Part shown: positions 1 to 8,667 of the stretch, piece by piece
Layout of the letters: each line of letters opens with the position of its first letter
Numbering within the stretch: the stretch's first letter is position 1
NCBI RefSeq assembly: GCF_007641235.1
Contig: NZ_CP038157.1
Span: forward strand, 868,001-932,000
DNA from: Corynebacterium sanguinis
GTDB taxonomy: Bacteria > Actinomycetota > Actinomycetes > Mycobacteriales > Mycobacteriaceae
Length of the DNA: 64,000 bases
Reading direction: 5' to 3'
Translations under genes and position numbers: made by a program
The notes under the pieces: model-generated
The model's database searches: none
What the model was told of the DNA's origin: nothing
Seen by the model: the letters and a program-made list of their open reading frames with translations, nothing else

Positions 1-1022
1 AGCCGCGCGCCGCTTTCCCCGAGCCGCACCCGGCCCTGGGTGTTCTTCAAAAGCCCCGCCTCGGTGAGGATTTCACGGGTGGTGGCCAACAGGGGCAGCG
101 AGGTCTCGCGCGGGCGCTGCGAGCGCGTGTCGTAGCCCAGCACCTGCCCGACCGCACGCACCACGCGCGACGGCAGCGCACCTGTCGCGGTGAGCTTGAC
201 CGGTTCCGCGAAGTAGCCGAGGATCGCCTCGACAGTTTCCCTGAACAGGTTCGGGTACTCTGGGACGAGCGGTTCCTCGCCGAGCCTGTCTTCGAAGAAT
301 CCCGCCATCGCGGCGATCAGTGCCGGATTGTGTTCCGGACTGGGGTCGATCGACATGATTTCCATCAAGTCGGGGCGCGTTTCCAGAAAGTCCTCGAACT
401 CGGTGGCGAGCTGCTGCGTCAGCGGGTCCTCGGCAATGGAGCTGGCGGAATCGATCATTAGATCTTCTGCGACGAAGCTGATGCGCTCCGAGACCGTCAC
501 CGGGTCAGCCTGGGTGAGGCGCTGCAGGAGCCGATCCGGTGTCATCACCGGCAAGAAGCTCAACAGCAGGGGCGCGACCTCCATGTCGGGGTCGAGGCCA
601 GCGGCGATACGGCGCGCCTCGGCGTGGAACTTGCTCATCATGGTGGGGCCGTTGCAGGCTTCGACGACGTCGGGCCCGAGGGCGTCGATAAGCAAAGGCG
701 TGGGGCCGTCGAGACGCGAGGTGCCGAGTACTTCGACGTAAATGTTCCAATTCGCCGAGGGATCGTAAACGTAGATCATGGGCTTCATCTCGGCGACGGT
801 GATGCCGTCCTCGGCGAGCTCCCCTTCGCTCGGGTGGGTTGTGAACACCTCTCGCGCGCCGGGCCCGGCGGACATGTATATGTGGCTCTCGCCGCCGGAG
901 AAGCCGAAGGCCGCGTCGATGACGTGCGAAAGCGCGCCGAGGTGCATGGAGTTCTCCACGTTAACCAGGCGGGAGACCTTCGGTTGCGAGCCCTCGATAG
1001 TCATCAGCAGCGAGACGATCAT
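1..1022 (-). CDS. Plasmid pRiA4b ORF-3-like (MM3350-type) protein, 3' end outside window
   Basis: About 340 codons are open on the minus strand and continue past base 1. The start is ATG at 1022 with AGGAA just upstream; no other usual start lies nearby in frame. Residues 1-100 read like the pRiA4b ORF-3 fold: a beta segment (MIVSLLMTIEG), then HLGALSHVIDAAFGF, then a YVYDPSANW motif matching the family's YVYDFGDxW. The remainder is mostly helical and unassigned. The family has no established biochemical role; some members are annotated as IS1096 passenger proteins, but no transposase is visible here. It follows the pirin gene by 77 bp on the same strand. Confidence 0.75.
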   Translation of the reverse strand, partial: MIVSLLMTIEGSQPKVSRLVNVENSMHLGALSHVIDAAFGFSGGESHIYMSAGPGAREVFTTHPSEGELAEDGITVAEMKPMIYVYDPSANWNIYVEVLGTSRLDGPTPLLIDALGPDVVEACNGPTMMSKFHAEARRIAAGLDPDMEVAPLLLSFLPVMTPDRLLQRLTQADPVTVSERISFVAEDLMIDSASSIAEDPLTQQLATEFEDFLETRPDLMEIMSIDPSPEHNPALIAAMAGFFEDRLGEEPLVPEYPNLFRETVEAILGYFAEPVKLTATGALPSRVVRAVGQVLGYDTRSQRPRETSLPLLATTREILTEAGLLKNTQGRVRLGESGAR

Positions 1023-1099
1023 GGTTCCTAAGGATACTGCGCTCGGCGGATCTCGCTCGGCGGCGAAGGGGCCTTGCGCAATGACGTGTACACGTGCAG

Positions 1100-2161
1100 C
1101 TAGTTTTCGTCCTCCCCGCGCGCGACGGGCGCGGGGTTGACCCGCGGCCTGATCTCGGCGTTGGGCAGCTCCGGCGCCGGCAGCCACGCCATCCCGTCGG
1201 CGTTGGCGTCGGGCCCGCCACGGCCAACGTAGCCCTCTACAACCCCGAAGCGCTCGGAGCGCTCCTGCCACTGGTTGCGTGCTTCGACGATCTCGGCGTG
1301 GTCGCGGCCGACGAAGTTCCACCACATAAGGATGTCCTCGGTAAATGGCTCGCCGCCGATCAGCACGGCCAGCGCCTCGGCGTCGGTGGTGTTGGTCAGG
1401 TTCAGCTCGGTGGCGCCGACTCCGGTGTAGCCGATCGCACCGCGCGGCAGGCTTACGCCCTCCAGAGCCAGGCCGTCAACGTCCGCCAGGACGCCGTGCT
1501 CGAAGGCGGGATCGACGGCGAAGGTCACGCTGTCGCCCGGCGCGAGGCGGAACTGCGCGCCGACGAGCGAGGTAAACGTCTCAATCGGGCTTCTCTGCCC
1601 GAGCAGATTGCCGATGAATACGTGTGCTGTGGAGCTGGAGGCGTCGTCAAGCGAAAGTGCGTTGGGCGCGTAGTGCTCGAACTGGCGCGGCGCGGTGCTG
1701 CGCGCCGTTTCGGGCAGGGCGAGCCAAAGCTGCACGCCGTGAAGCGTGGTGGTTTCGGGCGTGGACGTCTCGGAGTGACAGATGCCGTAGCCGGAGGTCA
1801 TGAGGTTGATCTCGGCGGGGCGGACGATCCCGCGGTTGCCGCCGGAGTCGATGTGCTGGATCTCACCGGAAAACAGCCAGGACACGGTCTGCAAACCGGT
1901 GTGCGGGTGCGGGGCGACGTCCATGCCGCCGGTGGCTGCAACGTCGTCGGGGCCGTAGTGGTCCACGAAGCACCACGCGCCGATCAGGGAGCGCTTGCGC
2001 TGCGGCAGAGTGCGGCGCACGGTCAGCGCGCGGGGTCCGCCGAGGGGCACCTCGCGGGCGGTGATGATTTCCACGTCCACACCAGGGCATTGCCCGTCCG
2101 GCACCGCTCCACCGCCGGTTGTCAGCTGGTACTCGGATGGCGCTGTCTCGAGGTTGCTCAT
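1100..2161 (-). CDS. Pirin family protein (cupin fold)
   Basis: 353 residues. The N-terminal cupin carries the pirin signature: FVDHYGPDD near residue 67, then DVAPHPHTGLQTVSWLFSGEIQH, which supplies the His-x-His and later His metal ligands, and the conserved Glu in the PAEINLMTSGYGICHSE stretch. Pirins bind Fe(II) or similar metals; some are quercetin dioxygenases or transcription cofactors. The physiological role in corynebacteria is not known. The length is somewhat above the 230-300 usual for pirins because of a C-terminal extension ending in PVARGEDEN. It is divergent from the MFS gene starting at 2214, so the 52-bp gap must hold both promoters. Confidence 0.88.
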   Translation of the reverse strand: MSNLETAPSEYQLTTGGGAVPDGQCPGVDVEIITAREVPLGGPRALTVRRTLPQRKRSLIGAWCFVDHYGPDDVAATGGMDVAPHPHTGLQTVSWLFSGEIQHIDSGGNRGIVRPAEINLMTSGYGICHSETSTPETTTLHGVQLWLALPETARSTAPRQFEHYAPNALSLDDASSSTAHVFIGNLLGQRSPIETFTSLVGAQFRLAPGDSVTFAVDPAFEHGVLADVDGLALEGVSLPRGAIGYTGVGATELNLTNTTDAEALAVLIGGEPFTEDILMWWNFVGRDHAEIVEARNQWQERSERFGVVEGYVGRGGPDANADGMAWLPAPELPNAEIRPRVNPAPVARGEDEN

Positions 2162-2213
2162 GGCCCAAGGTTACCTTTTGCCAGGGTGCTTTAATCCGGG
2201 TAGAGATGAATCA

Positions 2214-3392
2214 GTGAACTCCATTAGCCGTAGCCTTCTTGTCGCCCTCGCGTTGTTGTCCGCGGTCGGCCCCTTCGGCATCGACATGTACCTGCCGGGG
2301 TTGCCGACCCTACAGGAGGACCTGGGAACGACCCCGGCGATGGCGCAGTTGACCATCACCGGCTTCATGCTGGGTATGGCGGTGGGCAACCTGCTATTCG
2401 GAGCCTTATCCGACAGCACGGGCCGCAAACGCCCGATCATGATCGCCTCGGTGTGTTTCTTCGCGGCGTCGGTGCTGTGCGCTATCGCCCCGTCTATCGA
2501 GCTGCTCGTCGCCGCCCGTGTGATCCAGGGCCTTGCCGGCGGTTCGATGATGGTGGTCGCGCGCGCCGTGGTTCCCGATATCGCGCGCGGCCGCGAAGCT
2601 GCGCGGATGTTCTCCGCGCTCATGGCGATTACCGGTTTCGTGCCGGCGATCGCGCCAGTGATCGGTGGTGTGCTGCTGCCGGCCGTGGGGTGGCGCGGCA
2701 TTTTCTGGGCCTTAGTGGTCCTCAACGCCGTGCAAACGCTCGTGGCCTTCCGCGTCGTGCCGGAAACCCTGCCGCCGCAGATGCGCTCGTCCAGGGCGTT
2801 GCGCGGGTTGTTTCCCCGCATCGCGCGCTGCCTGGCCCGCCCCGCGTTCGTCGGCTACATGCTGGCCTCGGGCCTGGGCTTCGGCGCGCTGTTTTCCTAC
2901 ATTTCGGGCTCGCCGCTGGTGATGCAGCGCCAGCTCGGCGTCTCCCCCACGGCCTTCGCGGTGATCTTCGGCTCCATGGCCATGCTGATCCCGCTGTCGA
3001 ACGCGATGAACATGCGCGTGGTCACGCGCACCGACCCGCGCCGGGCTCTCATCGCCGCGTTGCTTATCGACGCCCTCGCCGGCGCCCTCCTCGTCCCCCA
3101 GGCGCTGTCCAACCCGACGCTGGTCCTCGTCGTCCCCACGCTGGCGGTTCTGTCGCTCATGGCCGGGTTTATCATGGCCAACGCCACGGCGCTGGGCGTG
3201 GACTCGGTGCGCGACATCGGCGCGGGCGCGGGGAGCGGCGCGATGGGGTTCTTCCAGTACGTGGTGGCCGGTGCGATCCCGCCGCTGGTCGCGCTGGGAA
3301 CAAACCCCATGCTGGCGATGGGTATTTCCATCATCGCGTGCTCCGGCATCGCGCTGGTGGCGCTGGCGACCCTGACGCGCCGGGCGGAGTAG
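2214..3392 (+). CDS. Bcr/CflA-type MFS drug exporter
   Basis: 392 residues beginning at GTG 2214; the nearby ATG at 2206 runs into a stop after three codons. The N-terminus (ALALLSAVGPFGIDMYLPGLPTL) is the typical Bcr/CflA first helix with the family motif D-x-Y-L-P. The loop between helices 2 and 3 reads GALSDSTGRKRPI, the MFS motif A (G-x-L-x-D-x-x-G-R-K-x). About 12 membrane segments follow. Members are drug:proton antiporters of the inner membrane; the substrate here is unknown. Its stop codon is immediately adjacent to the stop of the convergent ribokinase gene. Confidence 0.85.
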   Translation: MNSISRSLLVALALLSAVGPFGIDMYLPGLPTLQEDLGTTPAMAQLTITGFMLGMAVGNLLFGALSDSTGRKRPIMIASVCFFAASVLCAIAPSIELLVAARVIQGLAGGSMMVVARAVVPDIARGREAARMFSALMAITGFVPAIAPVIGGVLLPAVGWRGIFWALVVLNAVQTLVAFRVVPETLPPQMRSSRALRGLFPRIARCLARPAFVGYMLASGLGFGALFSYISGSPLVMQRQLGVSPTAFAVIFGSMAMLIPLSNAMNMRVVTRTDPRRALIAALLIDALAGALLVPQALSNPTLVLVVPTLAVLSLMAGFIMANATALGVDSVRDIGAGAGSGAMGFFQYVVAGAIPPLVALGTNPMLAMGISIIACSGIALVALATLTRRAE

Positions 3393-4289
3393 TTAGGGTA
3401 GCTCGTCGGCCGCGGTGGGATAGGCGCTTTGTGTGCCGCGGCGGGTGGTAGACAGCGCTGCGACGCGGGATGCGTACGCGGAGGCGTCGACAAGCGAAGC
3501 TCCGTGGGCGAGGCGGGCGGCGATCGCGCCGACGAAGGCGTCGCCCGCGCCGGTGGTATCGATGGCCTCGACCCGCGGGGCGGGGATCGGCGTGATCGTG
3601 TCGCCGTGGCCGACAACGGCACCTCCCGCGCCGCGGGTGATCACGACGGAGGCAAAACCCTGCGCGAGCAGCACCGCCGCCTTCTCCTCCTCCGTGGCGG
3701 GAGGCTGCAGCTCGCCGAGCTGGGTGAGAATCAGCCCCGCTTCGTGCTCGTTGGCCACCAAGGGATCGGCCCGCAGCAGGTCGGCGCGCTCGACGTCGAT
3801 GACGGGCGCGAGGTTGACCACCACGCGGCCGGTGGCGAGTTGGACCGCGGCGGAAAACCCGCTCGCCGGGATCTCGCCCTGTACGACGACCACCTCGGCA
3901 CCCTCGACTGCACCGCGCCGGGCGTCGACAAAGCCTCCGTCTACCTGCGCGTTTGCCCCGCTGACGACGACGATGGTGTTCTCGCCGCTGCTGTCGACGG
4001 TGATCACGGCAAGGCCCGTCGGCCCGTCGACCGCGGACACGTCGCTGAGCTCCACCCCCGACGTGCGCAGGTACTTGAGTGCTTCCTCGGCGTAGGCGTC
4101 GGTGCCGACCGCTCCAACCATGCACACCTGCGTGCCCAGTTTGGCGCAGGCCACGGCCTGGTTGGCCCCCTTGCCGCCCGCCGAGACCTCCCCACCGCTG
4201 CCCAGCAGAGTCTCACCGGGGCGCGGGTGGCGGTCGACCTCAACGACCAGATCGGCGTTGATCGATCCTACGACAGTGACAGTTGCCAT
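3393..4289 (-). CDS. rbsK: Ribokinase (PfkB family)
   Basis: 298 residues from ATG 4289 (a TTG at 4298 is also possible). Ribokinase phosphorylates D-ribose at O5 with ATP. The PfkB signatures are intact: VGSINADLV at the N-terminus, GGKGANQAVA near residue 40 (signature 1) and DTTGAGDAFVGAIAARL near residue 250 (signature 2, with the catalytic Asp in GAGD). Length matches ribokinases. It begins 10 bp after the response-regulator stop on the same strand and may be read through from the chrSA transcript. No ribose transporter or repressor is nearby, so the substrate is inferred from family likeness. Confidence 0.85.
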   Translation of the reverse strand: MATVTVVGSINADLVVEVDRHPRPGETLLGSGGEVSAGGKGANQAVACAKLGTQVCMVGAVGTDAYAEEALKYLRTSGVELSDVSAVDGPTGLAVITVDSSGENTIVVVSGANAQVDGGFVDARRGAVEGAEVVVVQGEIPASGFSAAVQLATGRVVVNLAPVIDVERADLLRADPLVANEHEAGLILTQLGELQPPATEEEKAAVLLAQGFASVVITRGAGGAVVGHGDTITPIPAPRVEAIDTTGAGDAFVGAIAARLAHGASLVDASAYASRVAALSTTRRGTQSAYPTAADELP

Positions 4290-4299
4290 GCCCGCCAAC

Positions 4300-4905
4300 T
4301 TAGATAATTCGCCGCTCGCGAGCCTTATCGACGGCCGCAGTGCGGTTGTCCACCCCCAACTTGGAATAGATGTGGATCAGGTGCGTCTTCACCGTCGCCT
4401 CGGAAATAAACAGTGAGCTGGCGATTTCCCTGTTCGGCGCGCCCGTTTGCAGCGCCTGCAAAATCTCGATCTCGCGGGTGGACAGTGCCTCGTCGGGGTG
4501 CATGACGCGCTCGGCGAGCACGCCGGCGATTTGCGGCGAAAGAACCCGCTGGCCGGCCGCCGCTTGCAGGATCGCGGCGTGCAGCTCCGCTTCGGGGGCA
4601 TCCTTGAGCATGTAACCGAGCGCCCCGGCCTCCACAGCGGCCAGCACGTCAGCCTGGGCGTCGTAGGTGGTCAGGATGAGCACCGGGGGCCCGCCCGCGG
4701 CGACGAGGCGGCGGGTGACCTCGATGCCGTCGATTTCGGGCATCTGGATGTCGGTGACTACGAGGTCGACGCCCTCGGGCATTTCGTCGATCGCGGCACC
4801 GGACGCGCCCTCGGCTACGACGTGGACGTCGCCGAAGGAGTCGAGCACCGCGCGAAGGCCGGCGCGGACGATGGGGTGGTCGTCGATAAGCATGACCCTG
4901 ATCAT
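4300..4905 (-). CDS. chrA: NarL/LuxR-type response regulator, probable heme-responsive ChrA
   Basis: 201 residues. The receiver domain (1-120) has the acidic pair DD at 8-9, the phosphoacceptor Asp near 52 (VVTDIQMPEID), Thr and Lys (the latter in YMLKDAPEAEL). A GerE-type helix-turn-helix follows (LSTREIEILQALQTGAPNREIASSLFISEATVKTHL). The ATG is 2 bp past the kinase stop, so the two are co-translated. In C. glutamicum and C. diphtheriae the chrSA operon faces hrtBA and switches on the heme exporter; the same arrangement occurs here. The name rests on that context and family type, not on a comparison I could run. Confidence 0.7.
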   Translation of the reverse strand: MIRVMLIDDHPIVRAGLRAVLDSFGDVHVVAEGASGAAIDEMPEGVDLVVTDIQMPEIDGIEVTRRLVAAGGPPVLILTTYDAQADVLAAVEAGALGYMLKDAPEAELHAAILQAAAGQRVLSPQIAGVLAERVMHPDEALSTREIEILQALQTGAPNREIASSLFISEATVKTHLIHIYSKLGVDNRTAAVDKARERRII

Positions 4906-4907
4906 GG

Positions 4908-6029
4908 CTAGCGCTCCTTAACCGGCAGCGTGGCGGCAAGCACGTTGCCCTCGATGGTGAGCTTTCCCCCGGCTTCGCGCAGGCGTTCGCGCAGCCCACG
5001 CAGGCCGAAGCCCTCTTCGCCGGTGATGCCGCGGCCGTTGTCGTAGACGTCGACGGTGGCCTGGTCGCCCAGCCTATCCACCGTGACCACGGCCTGGGTC
5101 GCGCCTGCGTGGCGCACGATGTTGCTCAAGCCCTCGCGCACAACGCGCTCGACGACGTTCGCGGCGGGTTCGGGCAGGTCAACCACGTTGACGCGCACCT
5201 CAATGTGCGATCCGAGCGCGCGCTGGCGTTGCTGCGCAGCATCAGCGAGCCGCTCGACGCGTACCGGCAGCGGCTCGAGCGGGCCAGCGTCGCCCGCGAC
5301 GATGCGCCGCGCCTCCGTCAGGCTGTCGGCGGCCGTGGAGCGGATAGTGTTGAGCGTCTCGCGCGCCGAGGCGGTATCCCCGAGCTGCTTGTCCAACGCC
5401 CTGCCGAGCAGGACGATCGAGCTTAGACCCTGAGCGATGGTGTCGTGGACCTCCCTCGACATCCGGGCGCGCTCGGCGGAAACACCCGCGGAGTGCTCCG
5501 CGGCGGCGAGCTCCATCTGCGCGGCCTGCAGGTCCACTACCAGCTGCTTGTAGTGGTCCGCCTCGCGACGCAGTGCGGAGTAGGAATGGTATATCAGCAG
5601 CGCCATGGCAGTGCCGATCGTCGGCCCGACGATGCCACCGACGCCGCTTTCCGGGGCGGTGACAGTGAGCGTGCAGCCCAGGATCACCGCGGAGATGAGC
5701 AACCCTGGAACGACGGGAAACAGGTAGCTCACCAGGATGACCAGCGGAAATTCCAGCCAGACGAAGGTGGGGGAGACCCACGTTAGAGCCACCCACAGGG
5801 CGGTAATCACGGCCAGCCATGCCCACGCAGCCGCCAGCGGGTAGGGCTTGCCCTCGTTGTGGTAGACGGTGCCCACAAGGTAGACCACGGCAAACAGCGC
5901 GCCCAAGCACAGCGCAGCGACGTTCATGCCCTCCTGCAGCGCACCGGCGAGCCCGACCGCCAGCAGCACCGCGACCAGCACGTGCAGGCTGACGCGCAAA
6001 AAGACGAGGATCCGGTTGGTGTTGCTCAC
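4908..6029 (-). CDS. chrS: Sensor histidine kinase, probable heme sensor ChrS
   Basis: 373 residues from GTG 6029; longer in-frame extensions upstream look non-coding. Residues 5-150 hold five or six membrane helices, matching the integral-membrane sensor of ChrS, which detects heme within the bilayer. A short coiled linker leads to the HisKA_3 box SREVHDTIAQGLSSI (phosphorylated His about 194) and a HATPase domain with DNGRG and GFGLRGLRERL. It is the first gene of the kinase-regulator pair, divergent from the hrtB-type permease across a 454-bp gap. An unrelated ligand is possible, since only synteny suggests heme. Confidence 0.7.
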   Translation of the reverse strand: MSNTNRILVFLRVSLHVLVAVLLAVGLAGALQEGMNVAALCLGALFAVVYLVGTVYHNEGKPYPLAAAWAWLAVITALWVALTWVSPTFVWLEFPLVILVSYLFPVVPGLLISAVILGCTLTVTAPESGVGGIVGPTIGTAMALLIYHSYSALRREADHYKQLVVDLQAAQMELAAAEHSAGVSAERARMSREVHDTIAQGLSSIVLLGRALDKQLGDTASARETLNTIRSTAADSLTEARRIVAGDAGPLEPLPVRVERLADAAQQRQRALGSHIEVRVNVVDLPEPAANVVERVVREGLSNIVRHAGATQAVVTVDRLGDQATVDVYDNGRGITGEEGFGLRGLRERLREAGGKLTIEGNVLAATLPVKER

Positions 6030-6483
6030 GGTTTCCCACAGTAGCCTGCGCGGGTGCTGCGAGAACGGGGGAGTAGGCCGTGGTCCGGGCTCGGCTGTTG
6101 CAAAGAATCCATGGTTGTTCGGATAGCGTCGAGTTTTCGGAAGTACCCGCCCGTTCACCATCGCCGCGGCGCCCTGCCAGGCCACCGCGCACTATGCACT
6201 GCGCAATTTACGCGCACAGGCTTTTCGCGACCTGGGGTTTTGCCGTCTCAACTCGCTAAATTGCGCAGTCCAAACTGCGCTGTTATGTCGCAGGACATGG
6301 GTAGGGCGAGGCCACGGATACACCGCCGTCACGTCGCGTACTAGGGCAGAGCCTGTAAGCCGTGTCCTCCACAACCCACCCACAAGTCACCAAGCTGCCT
6401 AACCGCAATCAACCGATCGGTTGATTCAAGGTTCAACCGCGCTGACGATGTGTAAAAGCCCTGTTCAAGGCCATACTTGAGCC
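6030..6483. promoter_or_regulatory. Divergent control region between chrS and hrtB, with two inverted repeats
   Basis: 454 bp without a convincing gene. It holds a perfect 20-bp palindrome at 6407-6426 and a 13-bp inverted repeat, ACTGCGCAATTTA at 6198-6210 against TAAATTGCGCAGT at 6257-6269. Promoters for both divergent operons must lie here, including any ChrA site. Short open frames on either strand lack ribosome binding sites and look spurious. Confidence 0.6.
6407..6426. promoter_or_regulatory. Perfect 20-bp palindrome upstream of hrtB, likely operator
   Basis: AATCAACCGATCGGTTGATT is self-complementary over all 20 bases and lies 58 bp before the permease ATG. The core ACCGATCGGT resembles TetR-family operators, but no TetR gene is adjacent; ChrA is the neighbouring candidate. 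Confidence 0.65.
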
Positions 6484-7464
6484 ATGTTCGTAGGAATCAG
6501 AGAAATCAAAGGCGCCCTTGGCCGCTTCAGCCTCATCGTCGGTGTGGTCGGACTGATTACGTTGCTCGTCGTCATGCTGACGGGGCTCACCGCGGGCCTG
6601 GGCAAGCAAAACACATCCGCGCTCGAAGCGCTCGACCCCCAATCCGTCACCTTCAACGACATGGACGAACCGTCCTACTCCACCTCCCGTATCCCCGCCG
6701 ACGAGGTCCCGGCCGGCTCCACGCCGCTGGGCACCGGGCAGACGATGCTCACAACCGAAGACGGCACTGAAATCTCCGCCGCGGTGCTCGGACTGCCCAA
6801 GGGAACGGTGCTGCCCACCGGCGTGACCCTGGGCGACACCGCCGTCGCCTCCAGCTCCCTTGGTCTGACCGAGGGGGAGGAGATTGGCGTCGGCGGGGCG
6901 TCGATTAGCGTCGACGAAACCGCAGATGACCTGTACTATTCGCACTCGCCGGTGCTGTGGGTGCCCACTGAGACCTGGCAGGCGGCGATGCACACCGAGG
7001 CCGCTGGCACGGTGCTGCTCAACAGCGATGATTCGGGCATGAGCGTGAGGGAGTCCTTCAACGCGCTTCCGGCGTACGGTTCCGAGCAGGGCTCCCTGAA
7101 ACTGATCCAGGGCTTCCTCTACGCCATTGCAGCGCTGGTCACGGTGGCCTTCCTCACGGTGTGGACCATCCAGCGCACCCGCGACCTGTCGATCCTGCGC
7201 GCACTCGGCGCATCGAGCGCCTACCTGCGTAAAGACGCCCTCGGCCAGGCCGCGCTCATCCTCGCGGTCGGTGTCATCGGCGGCGGGATCATCGCCCTGG
7301 GGCTCGGGCTGGCCGCCGCGCAGGTCGCCCCGTTCAGCCTGAGCGTGCTCAGCATCATCGGCCCGCAGCTGGCTCTGTGGGTGCTCGGCATGGCCGGCGC
7401 CTGGCTGGCCACTCGCTCCATCACCAAAATTGACCCGCAGCAAGCACTTGGAGGTATCGCTTAA
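6484..7464 (+). CDS. hrtB: FtsX/MacB-like ABC permease, probable heme exporter HrtB
   Basis: 326 residues. One N-terminal helix (FSLIVGVVGLITLLVVMLTGLTAGL, about 14-38), a large extracytoplasmic domain (40-205), then three C-terminal helices typical of FtsX-type permeases (FLYAIAALVTVAFLTVWTI; ALILAVGVIGGGIIALGLGLA; LALWVLGMAGAWLATRS). This is the topology of HrtB, which with HrtA expels toxic heme. The stop TAA directly abuts the ATG of the ATPase gene. The position divergent from a kinase-regulator pair reproduces the chrSA-hrtBA locus of C. glutamicum. A different small-molecule or peptide substrate cannot be excluded. Confidence 0.7.
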   Translation: MFVGIREIKGALGRFSLIVGVVGLITLLVVMLTGLTAGLGKQNTSALEALDPQSVTFNDMDEPSYSTSRIPADEVPAGSTPLGTGQTMLTTEDGTEISAAVLGLPKGTVLPTGVTLGDTAVASSSLGLTEGEEIGVGGASISVDETADDLYYSHSPVLWVPTETWQAAMHTEAAGTVLLNSDDSGMSVRESFNALPAYGSEQGSLKLIQGFLYAIAALVTVAFLTVWTIQRTRDLSILRALGASSAYLRKDALGQAALILAVGVIGGGIIALGLGLAAAQVAPFSLSVLSIIGPQLALWVLGMAGAWLATRSITKIDPQQALGGIA

Positions 7465-8124
7465 ATGCTCACCATCGAAAACGTAACCGTTACTTTCCCC
7501 GACGGTGAGCGCACGCTCACCGCACTGGACAACGTATCCTTCAGCGCCCAGCCAGGAGAACTCACCTTCATCGTCGGCGAGTCTGGCTCCGGCAAGTCCA
7601 CGCTGCTCTCTGCTGCGGCCGGCCTGATCACGCCCGATTCGGGCACGGTGTTGGTGAGCGGCTCCCCGGTCTCCGACAAGATCCGTCTGGAGAAGATTGG
7701 CATGATCTTCCAGCAGGCCAACCTGATCAAGGCACTCAACGTCCGCGAGCAGCTGCTGGTCACCGACCACATGCGGGGGATCTCCCCGCGCGCCGATCGC
7801 GCCGAAGAGCTCCTTGCCGTCGTCGGCCTCGAGGGCCTGGGCGGCCGCCGCATGGAGCAGCTCTCCGGCGGTCAACGCCAGCGCGTGGGCATCGCCCGCG
7901 CCCTAATGGGTGAGCCGGAGCTCGTGCTTGCCGACGAACCCACCGCCGCGCTCGACTCCGAGCGCAGCCACGAGATTGTCACCCTCCTGCGCACCCTCGT
8001 GGAGCAAAACAACATCGCCTGCGCGTTTGTCACCCACGACCGCTCCCTCATCTCGGAGCGCGACCGCGTTGTCGAGGTCAAGGACGGGCGAATCGTGGAC
8101 CTTGCGGGTGTGCCGGCGAATTAG
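7465..8124 (+). CDS. hrtA: ABC transporter ATP-binding protein, probable HrtA
   Basis: 219 residues. Walker A GESGSGKST near residue 40, ABC signature LSGGQRQRVGIARALMG near 133-149, Walker B LVLADEPTAALDS and a switch His (VTHD) are all present, so it should be an active ATPase. The size and the short linker are those of MacB/LolD/HrtA ATPases that pair with FtsX-type permeases. It is translationally coupled to the permease (TAAATG). Its stop overlaps by four bases the stop of the convergent lipoprotein gene. Confidence 0.8.
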   Translation: MLTIENVTVTFPDGERTLTALDNVSFSAQPGELTFIVGESGSGKSTLLSAAAGLITPDSGTVLVSGSPVSDKIRLEKIGMIFQQANLIKALNVREQLLVTDHMRGISPRADRAEELLAVVGLEGLGGRRMEQLSGGQRQRVGIARALMGEPELVLADEPTAALDSERSHEIVTLLRTLVEQNNIACAFVTHDRSLISERDRVVEVKDGRIVDLAGVPAN

Positions 8125-8630
8125 TGGAGGATAACCTCAGCGTTGTTGCCGCCCGTGCAGGTGATGATGCCTGCGCCGTTATCCCGACAGCTCATGGAAT
8201 ACGTTTGGCCGGTGGTGGGGCTGTGGGCCTCGACGGACCGCGGAAGATAATCCCGAATGTTTTCGGTGCTGGGGACCCCCTTTGTCATGGCGTCGAGGAC
8301 GCTAAAGCCGAATGGGCAGCTGGTATTCTCATTCACCGCCAATTCGGAGATTCCCCACCCATCACCCGAACTGCAGACGGTGACGGCTTGGCCGTTGAAA
8401 TTCGCGGGGGTCCCGGGTTGCTCAGAGAACCCCCGGTCGGCGGAAGCTTCAGGGGAGGGCTCCGCGGGGACGGTGTGCACCGCTGTAGGGACTGATGCCG
8501 AGGTGACCAGGGTCGACGTCACAACCAAAGTCGAAGGTTGCGGATCAGCTGGAGTGGGTGAGGAGCATGCAGCCACGCCGAGGGCGACAAGGGCACTAAA
8601 TGCTCCGGCAACGCAAGCGCGACGTGACAT
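8121..8630 (-). CDS. Putative secreted lipoprotein, function unknown
   Basis: 169 residues from ATG 8630. A signal peptide (SRRACVAGAFSALVALGV) ends in the lipobox VAAC, predicting lipid attachment to Cys near residue 22. A Thr/Ser/Pro-rich linker (residues 23-70) precedes a small globular domain with four cysteines (VCSSGDGW, TSCPFG, MSCRDN, ITCTGG), probably two disulphides. The domain resembles short corynebacterial surface proteins of unknown role; I do not recognise a named family. It sits convergent to hrtA and 37 bp downstream of an MFS gene on the same strand. Confidence 0.75.
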   Translation of the reverse strand: MSRRACVAGAFSALVALGVAACSSPTPADPQPSTLVVTSTLVTSASVPTAVHTVPAEPSPEASADRGFSEQPGTPANFNGQAVTVCSSGDGWGISELAVNENTSCPFGFSVLDAMTKGVPSTENIRDYLPRSVEAHSPTTGQTYSMSCRDNGAGIITCTGGNNAEVILH

Positions 8631-8667
8631 CTCAGGACCTTTCCGTGTGCTTCCTCGAGCGTGAATG

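Noticed and set aside
1..1022. Insertion sequence IS1096 (the family is often labelled its passenger)
   Set aside because: No transposase or terminal inverted repeats are visible nearby.
6433..7875. 480-codon minus-strand frame opposite hrtB and hrtA
   Set aside because: Shadow of two well-supported ABC genes; composition rich in Arg, His, Gln and Gly without domains.
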